A stretch of DNA of 64,000 bases from the NCBI GenBank assembly GCA_012934845.2, contig WNNJ02002143.1, forward strand, positions 62,001-126,000, written 5' to 3'. Positions 32,028-43,069 of this stretch are shown here, piece after piece (the stretch's first letter is position 1; every line of letters begins with the position of its first letter). The notes under the pieces were generated by a model that was not told where the DNA came from, did not search any database, and worked only from the letters and a program-made list of their open reading frames with translations. The DNA comes from Pomphorhynchus laevis (Eukaryota; Acanthocephala; Palaeacanthocephala; Echinorhynchida; Pomphorhynchidae). The position numbers and the translations under genes are program-made.

Positions 32028-32264
32028 AAATATTTTTATATAAAATAAAAATAGTATTCAATTAAAAATTTTGCCAAACAACAAAAGTTCAAAATGTATA
32101 AAGGCACAAATAAGTTTATGTAATTTTGTTTAAGAAATTTTTATCTGATTATTTAATATATTAAAATATATTAAAATATATTTTATTAATTATATTTTAT
32201 TAAAATATAATATAAAAAATAAAAGTATTTATTTTATTATGTAATTATTAAATTTTGATTTAAA
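32028..32264. other. AT-rich spacer
   Basis: Simple AT-rich sequence; nothing recognised. Confidence 0.4.
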
Positions 32265-32469
32265 AAAATTACTATAAAAATAACGTCAAGCTGAAAATAG
32301 TAAAATATATAAATCAACACAATAATATGAAGAATAAATTTAAACTCTTAAGTGGCAAATTATTATGGGTGGATAATAAACAATATACTTTGTATTGGAA
32401 TTTAATACTAGATAATCCAATTTAATTATGGGAAATACATCATTAGCATGTATTTGGTATCGCTGCTAT
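32265..32469 (+). mobile_element. PLE 3' end and terminal-repeat start
   Basis: Encodes the end of the PLE RT (KIVKYINQHNNMKNKFKLLS), then terminal-repeat sequence including the hairpin aaatacat/atgtattt at 32433-32455 and 'cgctgctatgt'. It is cut at 32470, where LINE-B copy c begins. Confidence 0.65.
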
Positions 32470-33469
32470 GTGCTCGGTACAAGAGGTTAAGACGCTGCAC
32501 AGTGGTCGGTACACGACTGCAGCGTCTGGACAAGCAATCGCCTGCGACAAGAATAAGGCTAAAGAAGACTTCGTATGTGGTTTTTGTGCCAACAAACTAA
32601 TCTGCAACCTTTCCAATAAGCACATATTAACATCCAACACGTCAACTCAAACTACTCTCGTCGTATCTAATGTCCTTTCTCCACCCACCGACCCTGTCAC
32701 CATCTACACTTCCCATTCCATGTCATCTTAACTCCCCGACATCCCACGTCCCGTCCTCCCCGTCTCGTTTCTCAATAACTTGCATCCATCAATCAAAATC
32801 ACATCCACCAACCTCCACTATCCATCCACTCATAACCTTTCCACACATCGCTTGCCACCCTCTTTATTATCACTATCCTCTATGTATCCCGTCGTCAAAC
32901 CAAATCCCTCCAAATCATCAACTGCAAGCTCTTCTATCGTGATCTCACCTACTCGCGTCAGTCGTCCTCCTTTACGGAAGCGCTTACCTTCTCGCGATCG
33001 TTGCGTTATTGTCACTAATATCACGCCTTCCAACTCCTTACCTCCACAAGCAAGTCTGGACCACCATGTTTCCGCCTTCAGATCCATCCTCTCGTCTATT
33101 GTTCCTGCGGATAAACCATACTTTTTCAATAACATTTCTCCTGTCGCATTCATCTGTCTAAACAAATCTTCTCAATCTAATCCTTCCAAGCCCCCTCTCC
33201 TAAAAATTGTTTTCAAGCATCGCTCTCATGCGTCTTCTGTCCTCACTCAACGATTCAAACTCATGTCATCTTCAACCACTCGAATTTTCCCTGATCGCGC
33301 CCCTTCTGAAATCCCTCAAATCTCTGCAGCCCGTATCGAAAAACGCCGTCGCGAGGAAAACGGCGAAACATCACTCTCCATCCGAAACATAGACGGAAAT
33401 TTTCAAGTTGTCCACACCCGTCCAAAAATTCGATGGCGCTCCATCTCTCCTATGTGTCTTCTCCACTAG
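32470..33469 (+). pseudogene. LINE-B copy c ORF1
   Basis: ORF1 region of LINE-B. The N-terminal zinc finger remains as 'DFVCGFCANKLI' (compare DFVCGFCASELL in LINE-C ORF1). A Ser/Pro/Thr-rich linker follows, then the shared C-terminal domain (PPLLKIVFKHR, TRIFPDRAPSEIPQ, NFQVVHTRPKIRWRS), stopping at 33469. The reading passes between two frames (32468-32731 and 32780-33469), so at least one frameshift is present. The 5' part before the second Cys pair is missing or diverged. It overlaps ORF2 (start 33433) by 37 nt. Confidence 0.65.
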
Positions 33470-35993
33470 ACTCTTTCGCCACAACACACGGTTTCCGCCT
33501 CGGTCTCCTCAACACTAGATCTATTCTCAATAAATCCGATCTTATCCTCAACCTATTCACCAAGCAATCCATCGATCTCTTCTGCCTCACCGAATCCTGG
33601 CACTCAGATTCCGACGACCTTTCCATTCGCCGTCTGCTCTCTACCGGTTGCTCCCTAGTCAAATCCGCCCGCCCCCTCAGCTCATGGCCCTTCTAAAATC
33701 TCTAATCATGGCGGCATCGTCGCATTCGCGCGTCACCACGCGTCACATTACAAAATCAATCTCCCTTTCAGTCCTTGCTCTTTTGAATTGCTCACTTGTC
33801 GTTATTCTAACCCGATCACTCAAGATCTCGCCATTGTATACCGTCCTGGTTCATCAGCTCCTACAGCATTATTTTTTACCGAACTCGCTGACCTCTTTTC
33901 TTATTGTTCTTTTTCCCCAATCCCTTCACTCGTTCTAGGCGACTTCAATATCCGCCTAGACCGCCCCTCTCCCACGGATTCCATCCGGTTCATCAGCATT
34001 CTATCCAACTACAATTACAAACTAATCTCCACTGCCCCCACACATATACTTGGTGGGGCACTCGACATCATCGCTGTCCCCGATCATTTTGCTGCCTACA
34101 CCTCACTGTCCATCTCTGATCCTGGTCTATCCGATCACTTTCTTATCACCCTTGATCTCACTCGCAACCACACCCCTCCTCACACACCTACAATCCTACG
34201 TCGCCCTTGGAGAAATCTTGACCTCTCCCTTCTCCGCTCTGCCTTACTCAAATCATCTCTATCATTACCCACAATAACATATTCATCTCCTCACGATCTC
34301 GCCTTTCTTTTCGATTCCGAACTCACATCCACTCTCAATATTCTCTTGCTCTAAAAGTCTCACCCACACCATCGCTTGCACCGTGCCCCATGCTCGGTGC
34401 AAGCGACGATAGACTCCGCCATGCTTTTCGAGTCTATCACCGCTCTCTCAGACGCGATTTCCGCTCGATCACTCCGTCTTTCCGTGATTCCTATCTTGCT
34501 CTTCGCCGGTCTCATCTCAACCTACTACGTACCAAATGCAACTCCTTCTGGCAGCATAAAATCATCACTTCATTCAACTCTAAGACTCTCTGGCATACTT
34601 TTAACTCGATCCTTGCTCGCTCCTCTTTGCAACGCAACATCGATGCCAATGATTATTCGTCATTTCTCCAGACTAAAGTATCCACGTTGCTCTCTCACAC
34701 CCCGGTTTCCATCCTATCCCCTTCTGCCCAGTCTAATCTCATCCTTCCGGAACTCTTTCATCTTCTCCCTGTCTCACCTACAGAAGTATCATCTGTCCTC
34801 ATGTCCTTGCCCAACAAAACCTCACCTGCCGATCCCCTGCCTACTCACATATTAAAATCTATATGCTCATCGATATCCCCATTTCTCACAACCTTGTTTA
34901 ACTCGTCCATCCGCAGTCGTATCTTCTCTTCACACTGGAAATCCGCAATCGTTCGTCCCCTCCTTAAGAAACAATCGCTCGCCCCCATCCTTCCTTCTAG
35001 CTATCGCTCCATTTCATTACTCCCTGTTCTTTCTAAGCTCTTAGAACGCATCATCTTAATACAGATCAACGCTTATCTCTAACGTCATGCAATACGCCGA
35101 TGAAATCCTCATCTATGCTCATGCACCCCACATCGCATACACGATATCGGCATTTCTGCCTCCAACTGTCTTTCTTCTATCTACAAACGTCTCTCTAATC
35201 TCCATATCGTTCTAAACCCCGAAAAGTCCAAAATAATGCTGATCCTCCCTCGTAAACCAAACTTATCTCCTCCCACTGTGTATTTTGCCTCATCGATCAT
35301 CCCCATAATCCACAATCTCACTTTCTTAGGCTTCCATTTCGATGATCACCTTTCCCTTAGTCCTTTCGTCCGTGACGAGGTCCGCTCAACTATCTTAATT
35401 CTCCGTGACATCCGCCGTATCCGACCCCTTATCGACTTCCGTTCTTTTATGTATCTTCTTTCATCGCTTCTTTTCCCTAAAATCGATTACTGCCTTAGCC
35501 TTTTCGCCAATTCTCCAAAATCCATCATCCTACCCCTACAACGAATAATCAACACCGCTGTTCGAGTGATCTTTCGTCTCCATCGCTTCAACCACACAAA
35601 CACATATTTTGCTAAACTCTCCTGCCCCACCATCCACATCCGCATCAAACTCCGTCTTCTTCTCGTTATTTTTCGTCTCATCGCGGTCGACTCCCCATCG
35701 TTCATAAACCTTCCTTTCCTAGACGACACTCGCCCACCTCGCTATCGCTGCGTTCCCGTCATACCCTCTTACTCCACGTTCCTAATTAAACCAATAACTA
35801 CGGCCTCCGATCCCTCTTCGTCGCCGCCTTACTCGCATGGAATCAACTCCCTCTCGACGTCCGCCGCACCCCCTCCTTTATCACATTCAAACACCTCCTC
35901 CGTTCACACCTTTTCGACACCTGATTTACAGTTTTGTTTTGTTGTGGTCATGTAAGCGTGCGCTGGCACGCATTTGCCACGTTAAAGTAAATC
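33433..35993 (+). pseudogene. LINE-B copy c ORF2 and 3' end
   Basis: EN-RT of LINE-B with several lesions. EN: LNTRSILNKSDLILNLF, LTESWHSD, YRPGSSAP, LGDFNIRLDRPS, DPGLSDHFLITLDL. Then STHILKSICSSISPFL-type linker and RT entry (SHWKSAIVRPLLKKQSL). At 35082 the frame jumps from 'QINAYL' to 'NVMQYADE': about 420 bp holding the RT catalytic core up to YADD are deleted. Frameshifts lie near 33690, 34350 and in the C terminus. The 3' hairpin (about 35954-35969) and T run are intact. Confidence 0.75.
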
Positions 35994-36133
35994 CTTTTTT
36001 TAACCGGATTATCACGATTGTGCATTGTACGCCAAACCACATGAAGGCCGTCTGGTTCTCGAATTGTGGATAAGCGCATATTATAAGAGTTCATTGATGA
36101 TGGGGAGCAAAAATTCATTTGATTTAATGAATT
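35994..36133 (-). repeat. Second copy of the LINE-B 3' flank (LINE-G-type fragment)
   Basis: See 31891-32027: same junction, same end point. Beyond 36133 the two loci are unrelated (RLE element D here). Confidence 0.7.
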
Positions 36134-38020
36134 CACGAGACTAGAATATGCCGAATGTGGGTCTGTGTATCCAACTTGCGATAAACGGGCTATCAAATTT
36201 GACCACTTCTTCACTTTGTTTTCAATACATTTTTCAATAAATGTGTCAGTTCCGATTGGGCTACATAGCACTTCTATTCCATCTAGTTTCACTTGAATGT
36301 CCCTCATCCACTCACCATAATGTGAACGGTTGATGCAACAGCAACTGTGTTTTGCTTGGGTTTACACTGTACCCGAATATTGGCCCGAATTCTGTCACCG
36401 TTCGCCATGCTATATGTAAGTCCTCTATAGATCCCACAAAGTTTGCATCATCTGCAAACCATTTTTGGGTTAATGAAGGCGCACGATGTTTTATCAAGTT
36501 AATCAGCGGCATTGACACCATTGCAAACGCGGACATGGCCAAGGGATCGCCTTGTGTGAAACCTTCTTTTGACCATATTGTCTTCCCCTCCATGGCTAGA
36601 CAGGAATCATTGGAGTATGTATTTGCAAGGATGATTGACAGAGCGGGACATATGTGATTCATGTTTCTTAACGCCCCCTATCGATTGATTGAATTAAACG
36701 CATTGCTCGCGTCGATGGCTAATATTACATAGCTCGGACATGAAGAGTATGCTTCTCTTAGAGAGTGTACTGCGTGTTCAATTCCACTTGGTTGAGCGGC
36801 ACATAGTTGGGTGTTTCCCGCTGTCACTTGTATATCCTTACTGATGACCTCCAGTATCGCTTTGCCAACTATTCGACGGGCTACATCGGCAATCTCGATT
36901 GGTCTTATCCCTCCTGTTTCCTTTTCTAACGCCACCAATCTACAGGCTGTGAATGCTTCGAGTACTTTTGCATTTGCTCTTTCTGAAGTAATCCGAATGC
37001 TAAAGTCTGCTAAAGCTAGGGCTAGTGAGTTTGAATGTCTATTGAAATGAGTTAGCATGTGTAGCCATGCAGCTACATCCAATCCCGAGGGACCTGCACT
37101 TCCTTTGGTTAGCTTTGCAGCCCTCACAATCCGCTCTTCATCAATTTCTGTTAATATAGAGAAGTGGTGTTCGACCACGTCGGGAATACTCTCCTTCTGG
37201 ATGGTGCATTCCCTTATTGGTGACGGCTCCGGATGTAAGCTTTGTAGTAGCTCGAAAACACTCGATCCGTTTATAATGCCATCTGGACAAAGCGTTCGCG
37301 AAATGTGTTGCTCCTCTAAAATCGCGGAAGAGGCTGCAATCCTGCCCGCTGTAATCATTCGACTGTATTGTCTACCCCATTCCACCTGTCCAGTGTCATG
37401 TTTGGTTTGACGACTTTTGCTTTGCAATATGTTCGCTTCCTTGTTTAGCTCCTCCAATTTCCCTGCTTGCCATAATAGCATACGCCTTTCCATTGTTTTC
37501 CTTACTATAGAGATTTTTCTTGAAGGGGTGTCTTTGAGAATACATTGAGTAAAAATCATCGCTTTCTTCAAAGTCACTTTCTCCATCTGAGACCTCTCAG
37601 CCACTGCACGAAAGAATGTAGCTGGAGTGTCAATGAAATCATTGCTTGCCTCGCAAAGCGGCAGACGAAATAAATTCGGTTTCCAGTGTATAACAATCTT
37701 GTATAACTGTTCAATGCCTTACTCTGTTAAGTTCGTCTGAATGTTGGTCGGTGGGAAGTCGGCCACAGCGTCTTGGCCATTGTGTGTACGAAAATCTGAT
37801 GTAACGGCGCCCTCGCTTCTTAGTAGATCCGGAGCTATATGATGAACTGATTGGCACTTTTGAATTCCGGTTATTAGTGACATTTGGCGATTTTTGCAGT
37901 TCGGAGCGAGACAATCGACACAACATTTTTCGATTTTGCGCAGCGACATCCTTTGCATACAGCGCCCTGATCGTTGCAGTTGCTGCAACGAGGACTAGTT
38001 GCAAGCTTTCCTCGAGGCAT
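36134..38020 (-). pseudogene. RLE-type retrotransposon D (Cys-cluster + RT), 3'-truncated
   Basis: Minus-strand element starting ATG at 38020-38018 (MPRGKLATSPRCSNCNDQGA). The N-terminal Cys cluster is CSNC...CKGCRC..., then CCVDCLAPNC in another frame, so a frameshift lies near 37930. The large frame 37604-36678 contains LTKGSAGPSGLDVAAW, FTACRLVALEKETGGIRPIE, IVGKAILEV and LAIDASNAFNSINR (first catalytic Asp). After a stop near 36675, the next frame has EGFTQGDPLAMSAFAMVSMP and WFADDANFVGS (ADD pair). It ends in GTDTFIEKCIENKVKKWSNL, without the nuclease domain seen in element E. RTs with these motifs are widespread in invertebrates and belong to the restriction-like-endonuclease group; the clade name is left open. 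Confidence 0.72.
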
Positions 38021-38255
38021 TGTCAGAACCCGTATATCCCGGGATGACTTGTTGACTGTAAGAACTTATTTTACTGTAATTTGGTATTTTTCCAATTGTA
38101 GTGTAGGTAGTTAATTTTGTAGTTTATATACTTGTCGTATAAAAGGTAGTGTTCGTAGTATTCGCCCATTCTCTCACTTTTCCTCTCACTTTAGTTCGAA
38201 TTGTATGTTATTTATTGTGTATTTAAGCTGTTAAATTTTTTTCTCTACATTCTGT
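38021..38255 (-). promoter_or_regulatory. Junction of element D 5' flank and element E 3' end
   Basis: About 235 bp between the D start codon and the E C terminus, in the same orientation. It contains 'cttgtcgtataaaaggtagt' on the plus strand and pyrimidine runs ('cccattctctcacttttcct'). It may hold the 5' UTR/promoter of D plus the 3' UTR of E. No motif is certain. Confidence 0.3.
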
Positions 38256-40906
38256 TTAATTTTCAAAATTATTATATTTTTTTTTTAATTTTTTTAATAA
38301 AAGATAGTATACAACAGCCACAAAATTAGGTTCTCTTAAATGGGCCTCAAAAAATGTTACATTGTAACATATGTTCAAAAAGGACCGCTCCAGACGTGTG
38401 CCAAACAAACCGCTCACAACCACATCCAATCGCGCATCAGGATCACGTGTGGTAGTCCCAGCTTCAGAGATAATATTTGGATGAACCGGTTGTAGCACAG
38501 GCTCTACTCCAACATCATGGTAGATTTTGGTTAACGTTTCGGCAATAATATCTCAAATTATATTATGCCAAATCGTGGGGAATCCCCCATTTGGACAGGA
38601 TAGTGCATGTGACATGCTCAATGTCTCTCCACATGAGCACACGGTGAAGCTGTCTGACGGCAGACTGTTATATCGCACTGATATCGCGTCTCGAAACTCT
38701 CTGCAGCTCATGCGACTTTCTTTATCGTCTAGATAGGGAATACGCAGCCATGATGATGCACCCTTCTCACTGGCAAATTAAAACGCGACTCTAACTTCAG
38801 GAGATAGCTTGTCTTGCAGAGTACTCAACTTTTCCTTCACCTTGATACTTTCTTCATCTCTTAAAGATTCAAATATAGAATGTTTTTCTTCAAAACATTC
38901 TTCAGCACTTCTGCCTGTCAGAAATGGCTGACAAATTCTGAGTGACCTCGATTATTCCAGTGCTGTGTCAATAGTATGGTCGCGGATTCCGAGTCCTCCA
39001 TCTCTCAATGGCAGTCCATAAATGACTTCCTCCTCTGATGAAGTTGACACTTTACCCATTATTTTTGGAATCAGTTCTTTTTGAATTGCATCGCTTAATA
39101 TCGTAAAGTGAGTTGGTGCCAGTGGACACGTACGCATCACATACAACCATCTGAATTGCAGGGCTTGTGTAAATGCCGAATATGCTACCTGTGCATCTAT
39201 TTCTGCTATATTCGCTTGTTTCCTAACATCCGAAACCCACACCTTTACATTTTCCTCAATAACATCAGCAACATAGTCATCTGTTCCAATCGGAGATCCC
39301 AGCACTTCAAATCCTGTACTTGTCACAATGACTCCTGTGCCTTCGAATGCTAACAAGGCATCTTTTTCAATCGTTGAATGAACCAATAGCTTACATTTTG
39401 AGGCATTCGTCTTAAAGCCGTAGCCTTGTCCAATGCTTGTAATTTCCTGCCACACTGATCTAATACTACTTAGATTTCCAATGCAGGTAGCATCATCTGC
39501 ATACCAGTGTTGAAGGCATACCTGTGTTGAAGGCATTATGTGCGTCAATGAGGAGTATGCATTACTCTGAAGAGGATTCGAAGAGACGTCGGATTTTATA
39601 AACAATCTTCTCCGTAGCACATCAGTAGCCAACACATAAATGATCTCCTAATGCAACATCTTGTAAATCTCTAGAGATTGTGTGTACGAGAGCTTTCCCG
39701 ATAATACGCCTAGAAACTTCGGCAATACCAATAGGCCTTACCTCTGGCATTTTATCAATAGCGATCAACCTGCAGGCAGTGAATGCGGTCAGAACTGCAT
39801 TTTTTATCTGTTTAGTGGCAATAAGCGTTGCGAAATTAGCGAGAGCATTTGCCAATTTATTAGACGCATACCCAAAGTCATGCAAAAGTGCCAGCTGCAA
39901 GAATCAAGCCCGGAAGGTCCTGCACTTCCTTTTGTTCTTCAGGCCGCAGCCTTAATCTGAACGGCATCTAGATCTGAGAATAGCGCTTCTCGATGATTCA
40001 CAGATCCTTGCAGTGGCGATTCAAGTTCCAAATCTATGTTGAGATCTTGAGCAATAGGATGTAGCTGTTCAAGGCGCTGACGTACCATTTGGCAGTTCAA
40101 AGTGTCTTTTAGTGATAATATCCTCCCCGGTTTACCTTCAGCCCTGAGGCATCTCATGGAAGCTGTAACTTTCCCTCTACAAAACATATTGATGAATTCC
40201 TTCCGCCAATCCACTTTATTACTTGGATGGAAAGTTCTGTGTTTCACCATATGTTGTCTGTGCTTTTGTTGCAGATATTTCGCCTCTGTAAGCAGATCAT
40301 ACAGTCTTCCATCATTCCACCATTTTATCCGACGAGTAATTTTCTGCACACGCTTATTTTTCCTTTTAATGGACGTTGTAGTATCACTTGTGAAATCACG
40401 GTAACCTCAGCAAGTGCATATTTCGAATTCTCATTTTCTGAGCTCGCTAGCTCAAGCAGTTCAGCAACTTTATCAACAAATTCTGAACCCGATGAACCTC
40501 TTGGAATATAAAAAAGATTTGGTGTCCGAAACTTGACGTTGTTAAAAATGTCATTTACAATTGAAACTCTTTTTTGCATTATTTCCGTTGCAGTTTTTCC
40601 ATTTTCTTCTCAAAAATTGTTCCCTCTTGTACGACTTGAGGCACATATATGTATTTCATTGTCTGGATCACGTACTTTATCACTGTGGCATGATATATCA
40701 ACTTGGAGCTCAGTATTTGGAAGACTACCACGGCCCTGTATATCTTTGTCTCTATGCCGTACTTTTGAGTGACGATTTCTGCAATTGGGGGCTAGACAGT
40801 CGATACACTCTCTACCCTCTCACTTGCATCGACATCCCTTACACACTGCTGCTGCTCCATTGCATACACAGCATCGATGGTGAGTCAGGGGCATTCCTCG
40901 TGGCAT
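38256..40906 (-). pseudogene. RLE-type retrotransposon E, near full length but decayed
   Basis: Starts ATG at 40906-40904 (MPRGMPLTHHRCCVCNGAAA, then VCKGCRCK, a stop, and ECIDCLAPNCRNR), the same Cys cluster as element D. Downstream: linker frames 40579-39939, FTACRLIAIDKMPEVRPIGI and SRRIIGKALVHTISRDLQDV (39900-39622), then a deletion removing the first catalytic block and the 'TQGDPLAM' block, then WYADDATCIGNL and GLPLRDGGLGIRDH (39635-38952). The C-terminal part shows a CxC...H...C cluster (VCSCGETLSMSHALSCPNGG near 38590-38650) and DARLDVVVSGLFGTRLERSF (38390-38450), matching the zinc-knuckle plus restriction-like endonuclease end of R2-like elements. Several stops and frameshifts. Confidence 0.72.
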
Positions 40907-41049
40907 GCGATTGTATGTGTGATAATGGTAAGTTGTTGTTAAAGATAGTTCAAACTCAGGCTTTGTAAGTAGTTTGTAATCAAGAAAATTTTTACTTCTA
41001 ATCTAATAATTGTAATTAGCTAGAACACTTATAAATTTTCTTTATAATA
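40907..41049. other. Flank between element E and LINE-B copy d
   Basis: AT-rich; probably the 5' UTR of element E. No motif recognised. Confidence 0.3.
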
Positions 41050-41418
41050 ATAGCGTGGCAAATGCGTGCCAGCGCACGCTTACATGACCACAACAAACAA
41101 AAATGTAAATCATGTGTCGAGAAGGTATGAACGGAGGAGGTGCTTAAATGTGATAAAGGAGGGAGCGCGTCGGATGTCAAAAGAGAGTTGATTCCAGGCG
41201 AGTGGAGCGGCGGCGAAGAAGGATCGGAGACCATAGTTGTTGGAGTAATTGGGAACGTGGAGTAAGAGGGTATGACGGGAACGCAGCGACAGCGAGGAGG
41301 GGCAAGTGCCATCTAAGAAAGGAAGGTTGATGAACGATGGGAGCCGACAGTGATGAGACGAAAAGTTACGAGAAGAAGGCGAAGTTTGATGCGGATGTGG
41401 ATGGTGGGGCAGGAGAGT
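41050..41418 (-). pseudogene. LINE-B copy d: 3' fragment
   Basis: Family 3' hairpin near 41061-41080, then the C terminus (RSRHTLLLHVPNYSNNYGLR, LAWNQLSFDIRRAPSFITFK). Cut at 41418, where LINE-A 3' sequence begins. Confidence 0.75.
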
Positions 41419-41419
41419 T

Positions 41420-41870
41420 ATTATTAATTGACAACAAATTGAGCCGAGGCTCTTTACAAGTTGCTTCACAAGAAATAAAAAGAATAAGAGTCGATTTGTC
41501 CCTCCCTCATCAGATGAACTACTGAAAATCTCACCGTTGACTTGAGAAGGAAGGGTCATCATCCAGTAGGGCGCAAAAACTTGAAGCAGTAGACGACAAA
41601 ACGGTCGCACTCTGAAGCGAATTCCAAGATCGTACGACTCGTTTGGCAAAGCAGGAAACTGCATGCATGTACCTTTGTGTTTTCAGCATCAGGGGGTGTC
41701 CGCGAAGAGAAGGTTCACTTCTCAGTTGCAGTAGATGTGACAGTGGATGATCTTTATTTTGCAGAATTTTCCAAAGAGAGAGATCTCGCTTGTCACGGAT
41801 ATATCGCAGACAAGGCATATTTAAAATATCTGGAGGCGTTTCCCGTAGCCAAAAATATGCAGCCCTGAGA
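41420..41870 (-). pseudogene. LINE-A 3' fragment
   Basis: The minus strand encodes MPCLRYIRDKRDLSLWKILQ, SLRGHPLMLKTQRYM and VVRSWNSLQSATVLSSTASS, like the last 95 residues of LINE-A ORF2. The family 3' UTR ('gcaacttgtaaagagcc', then 'aatttgttgtcaattaataa') follows. 5'-truncated. Confidence 0.75.
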
Positions 41871-41949
41871 CTAATTTAGTTGTTGGTCAGAACACTTTCT
41901 CCAATGCACGGCGCTCATAAGTAGTTTCGGGATAACAAGATGGTGATGC

Positions 41950-42830
41950 GTATAAGTAGTGTCAACATCAACGATCTCCCGGAATTTATTGATTCTCGGA
42001 TGCTTTTATATGCAGACAATTTGAAAATCTGGCGGACAATTCGTTCACCCAATGATATAGTTAAACTGCAACGGGATATCGATGAACTCGAAAATTGGGG
42101 TCTGCTCAATAGGTTGATTGTGAATATATCAAAATGCAAACATTTACGTGTTTGTGGCGGAAATGCTTAATCTTTAGCTAATTATAGCTTTCAAAGCGGT
42201 GATATAGAATGAGTGAACAAATATAAGGACTTGGGAGTGTGGATAAACAGTGATTTGAGTACCGTCACACATACTGAACATGCTTGTTCAAATGCGTTGG
42301 GGATAATCGGTCAACTTCGACGCACTTTCATTGCACTCAATCAATTTGCCCTACGTCCGCTAATCTTTGCTCATGTGTTGAGCCGTCTTCTATATGCTGC
42401 GCCGTGTGTGTATCCCCAAAATTCAAAAGAACATATTAGTTCAGAGAGGGTACTTCATAGAGCTACCAAGCTAGCACCGCAACTAAAATTTTTGTCGTAC
42501 CCTGATCGATTAAAAGCACTTAGACTTGAGATTGTCACGTGGACCCGCCGGTACATTGATATGAGTATGGTCTAGCAAATTCTTAATATTTTTGATCATC
42601 CACTTCGAGATTGTATTCATTTGCGCTCATCCAATATCCTCAGAGGCCATGGTTTAACCCTGCGACGTGAAAGGATAAGAAAATCACGAGCTGTCCAATT
42701 TGATCGGCGAGTTGTATCTCTGTGGAATAGGTTTGGAGAGTCAACAGTGTGCAGTAGCAATATCAAGGAATTTAAAAAGAAATTACGGATGGAGGATGCC
42801 ATGGGGAAAGCTGCTTTTCCGTATTTGTGA
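41950..42830 (+). pseudogene. CR1/Jockey-group LINE RT fragment
   Basis: RT palm to C terminus in three frames: MLLYADNLKIWRTIRS (YADN in place of YADD), KYKDLGVWINSDLSTVTHTE, LLYAAPCVYPQNSKEHISSE, SNILRGHGLTLRRERIRKSR and VVSLWNRFGESTVCSSNIKE. Stops separate 42170/42213 and 42575/42621. Related to but distinct from LINE-A. Confidence 0.65.
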
Positions 42831-43069
42831 TACTTTTATTATATTTTCTTTTTTTTCTGCAGTGAACCAGCCAATTAAGCCATGCTTTTATGTGCTGTTG
42901 AAACATTAATAATATGGCTCAAGAAAAACGCATTTGCTAAGGTATGGTAACATAACGGATCTATGCCTATCAGAGCTCGACGAGTATGTCCTATTAAGCG
43001 TTTTGTGATGCAACACACGTAGTCTGAATGCTTTCAAGTGAATAAGTCAGCACAAACCCAAACTTCCAA
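42831..43069. other. Spacer between LINE fragments
   Basis: Nothing recognised. Confidence 0.3.
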
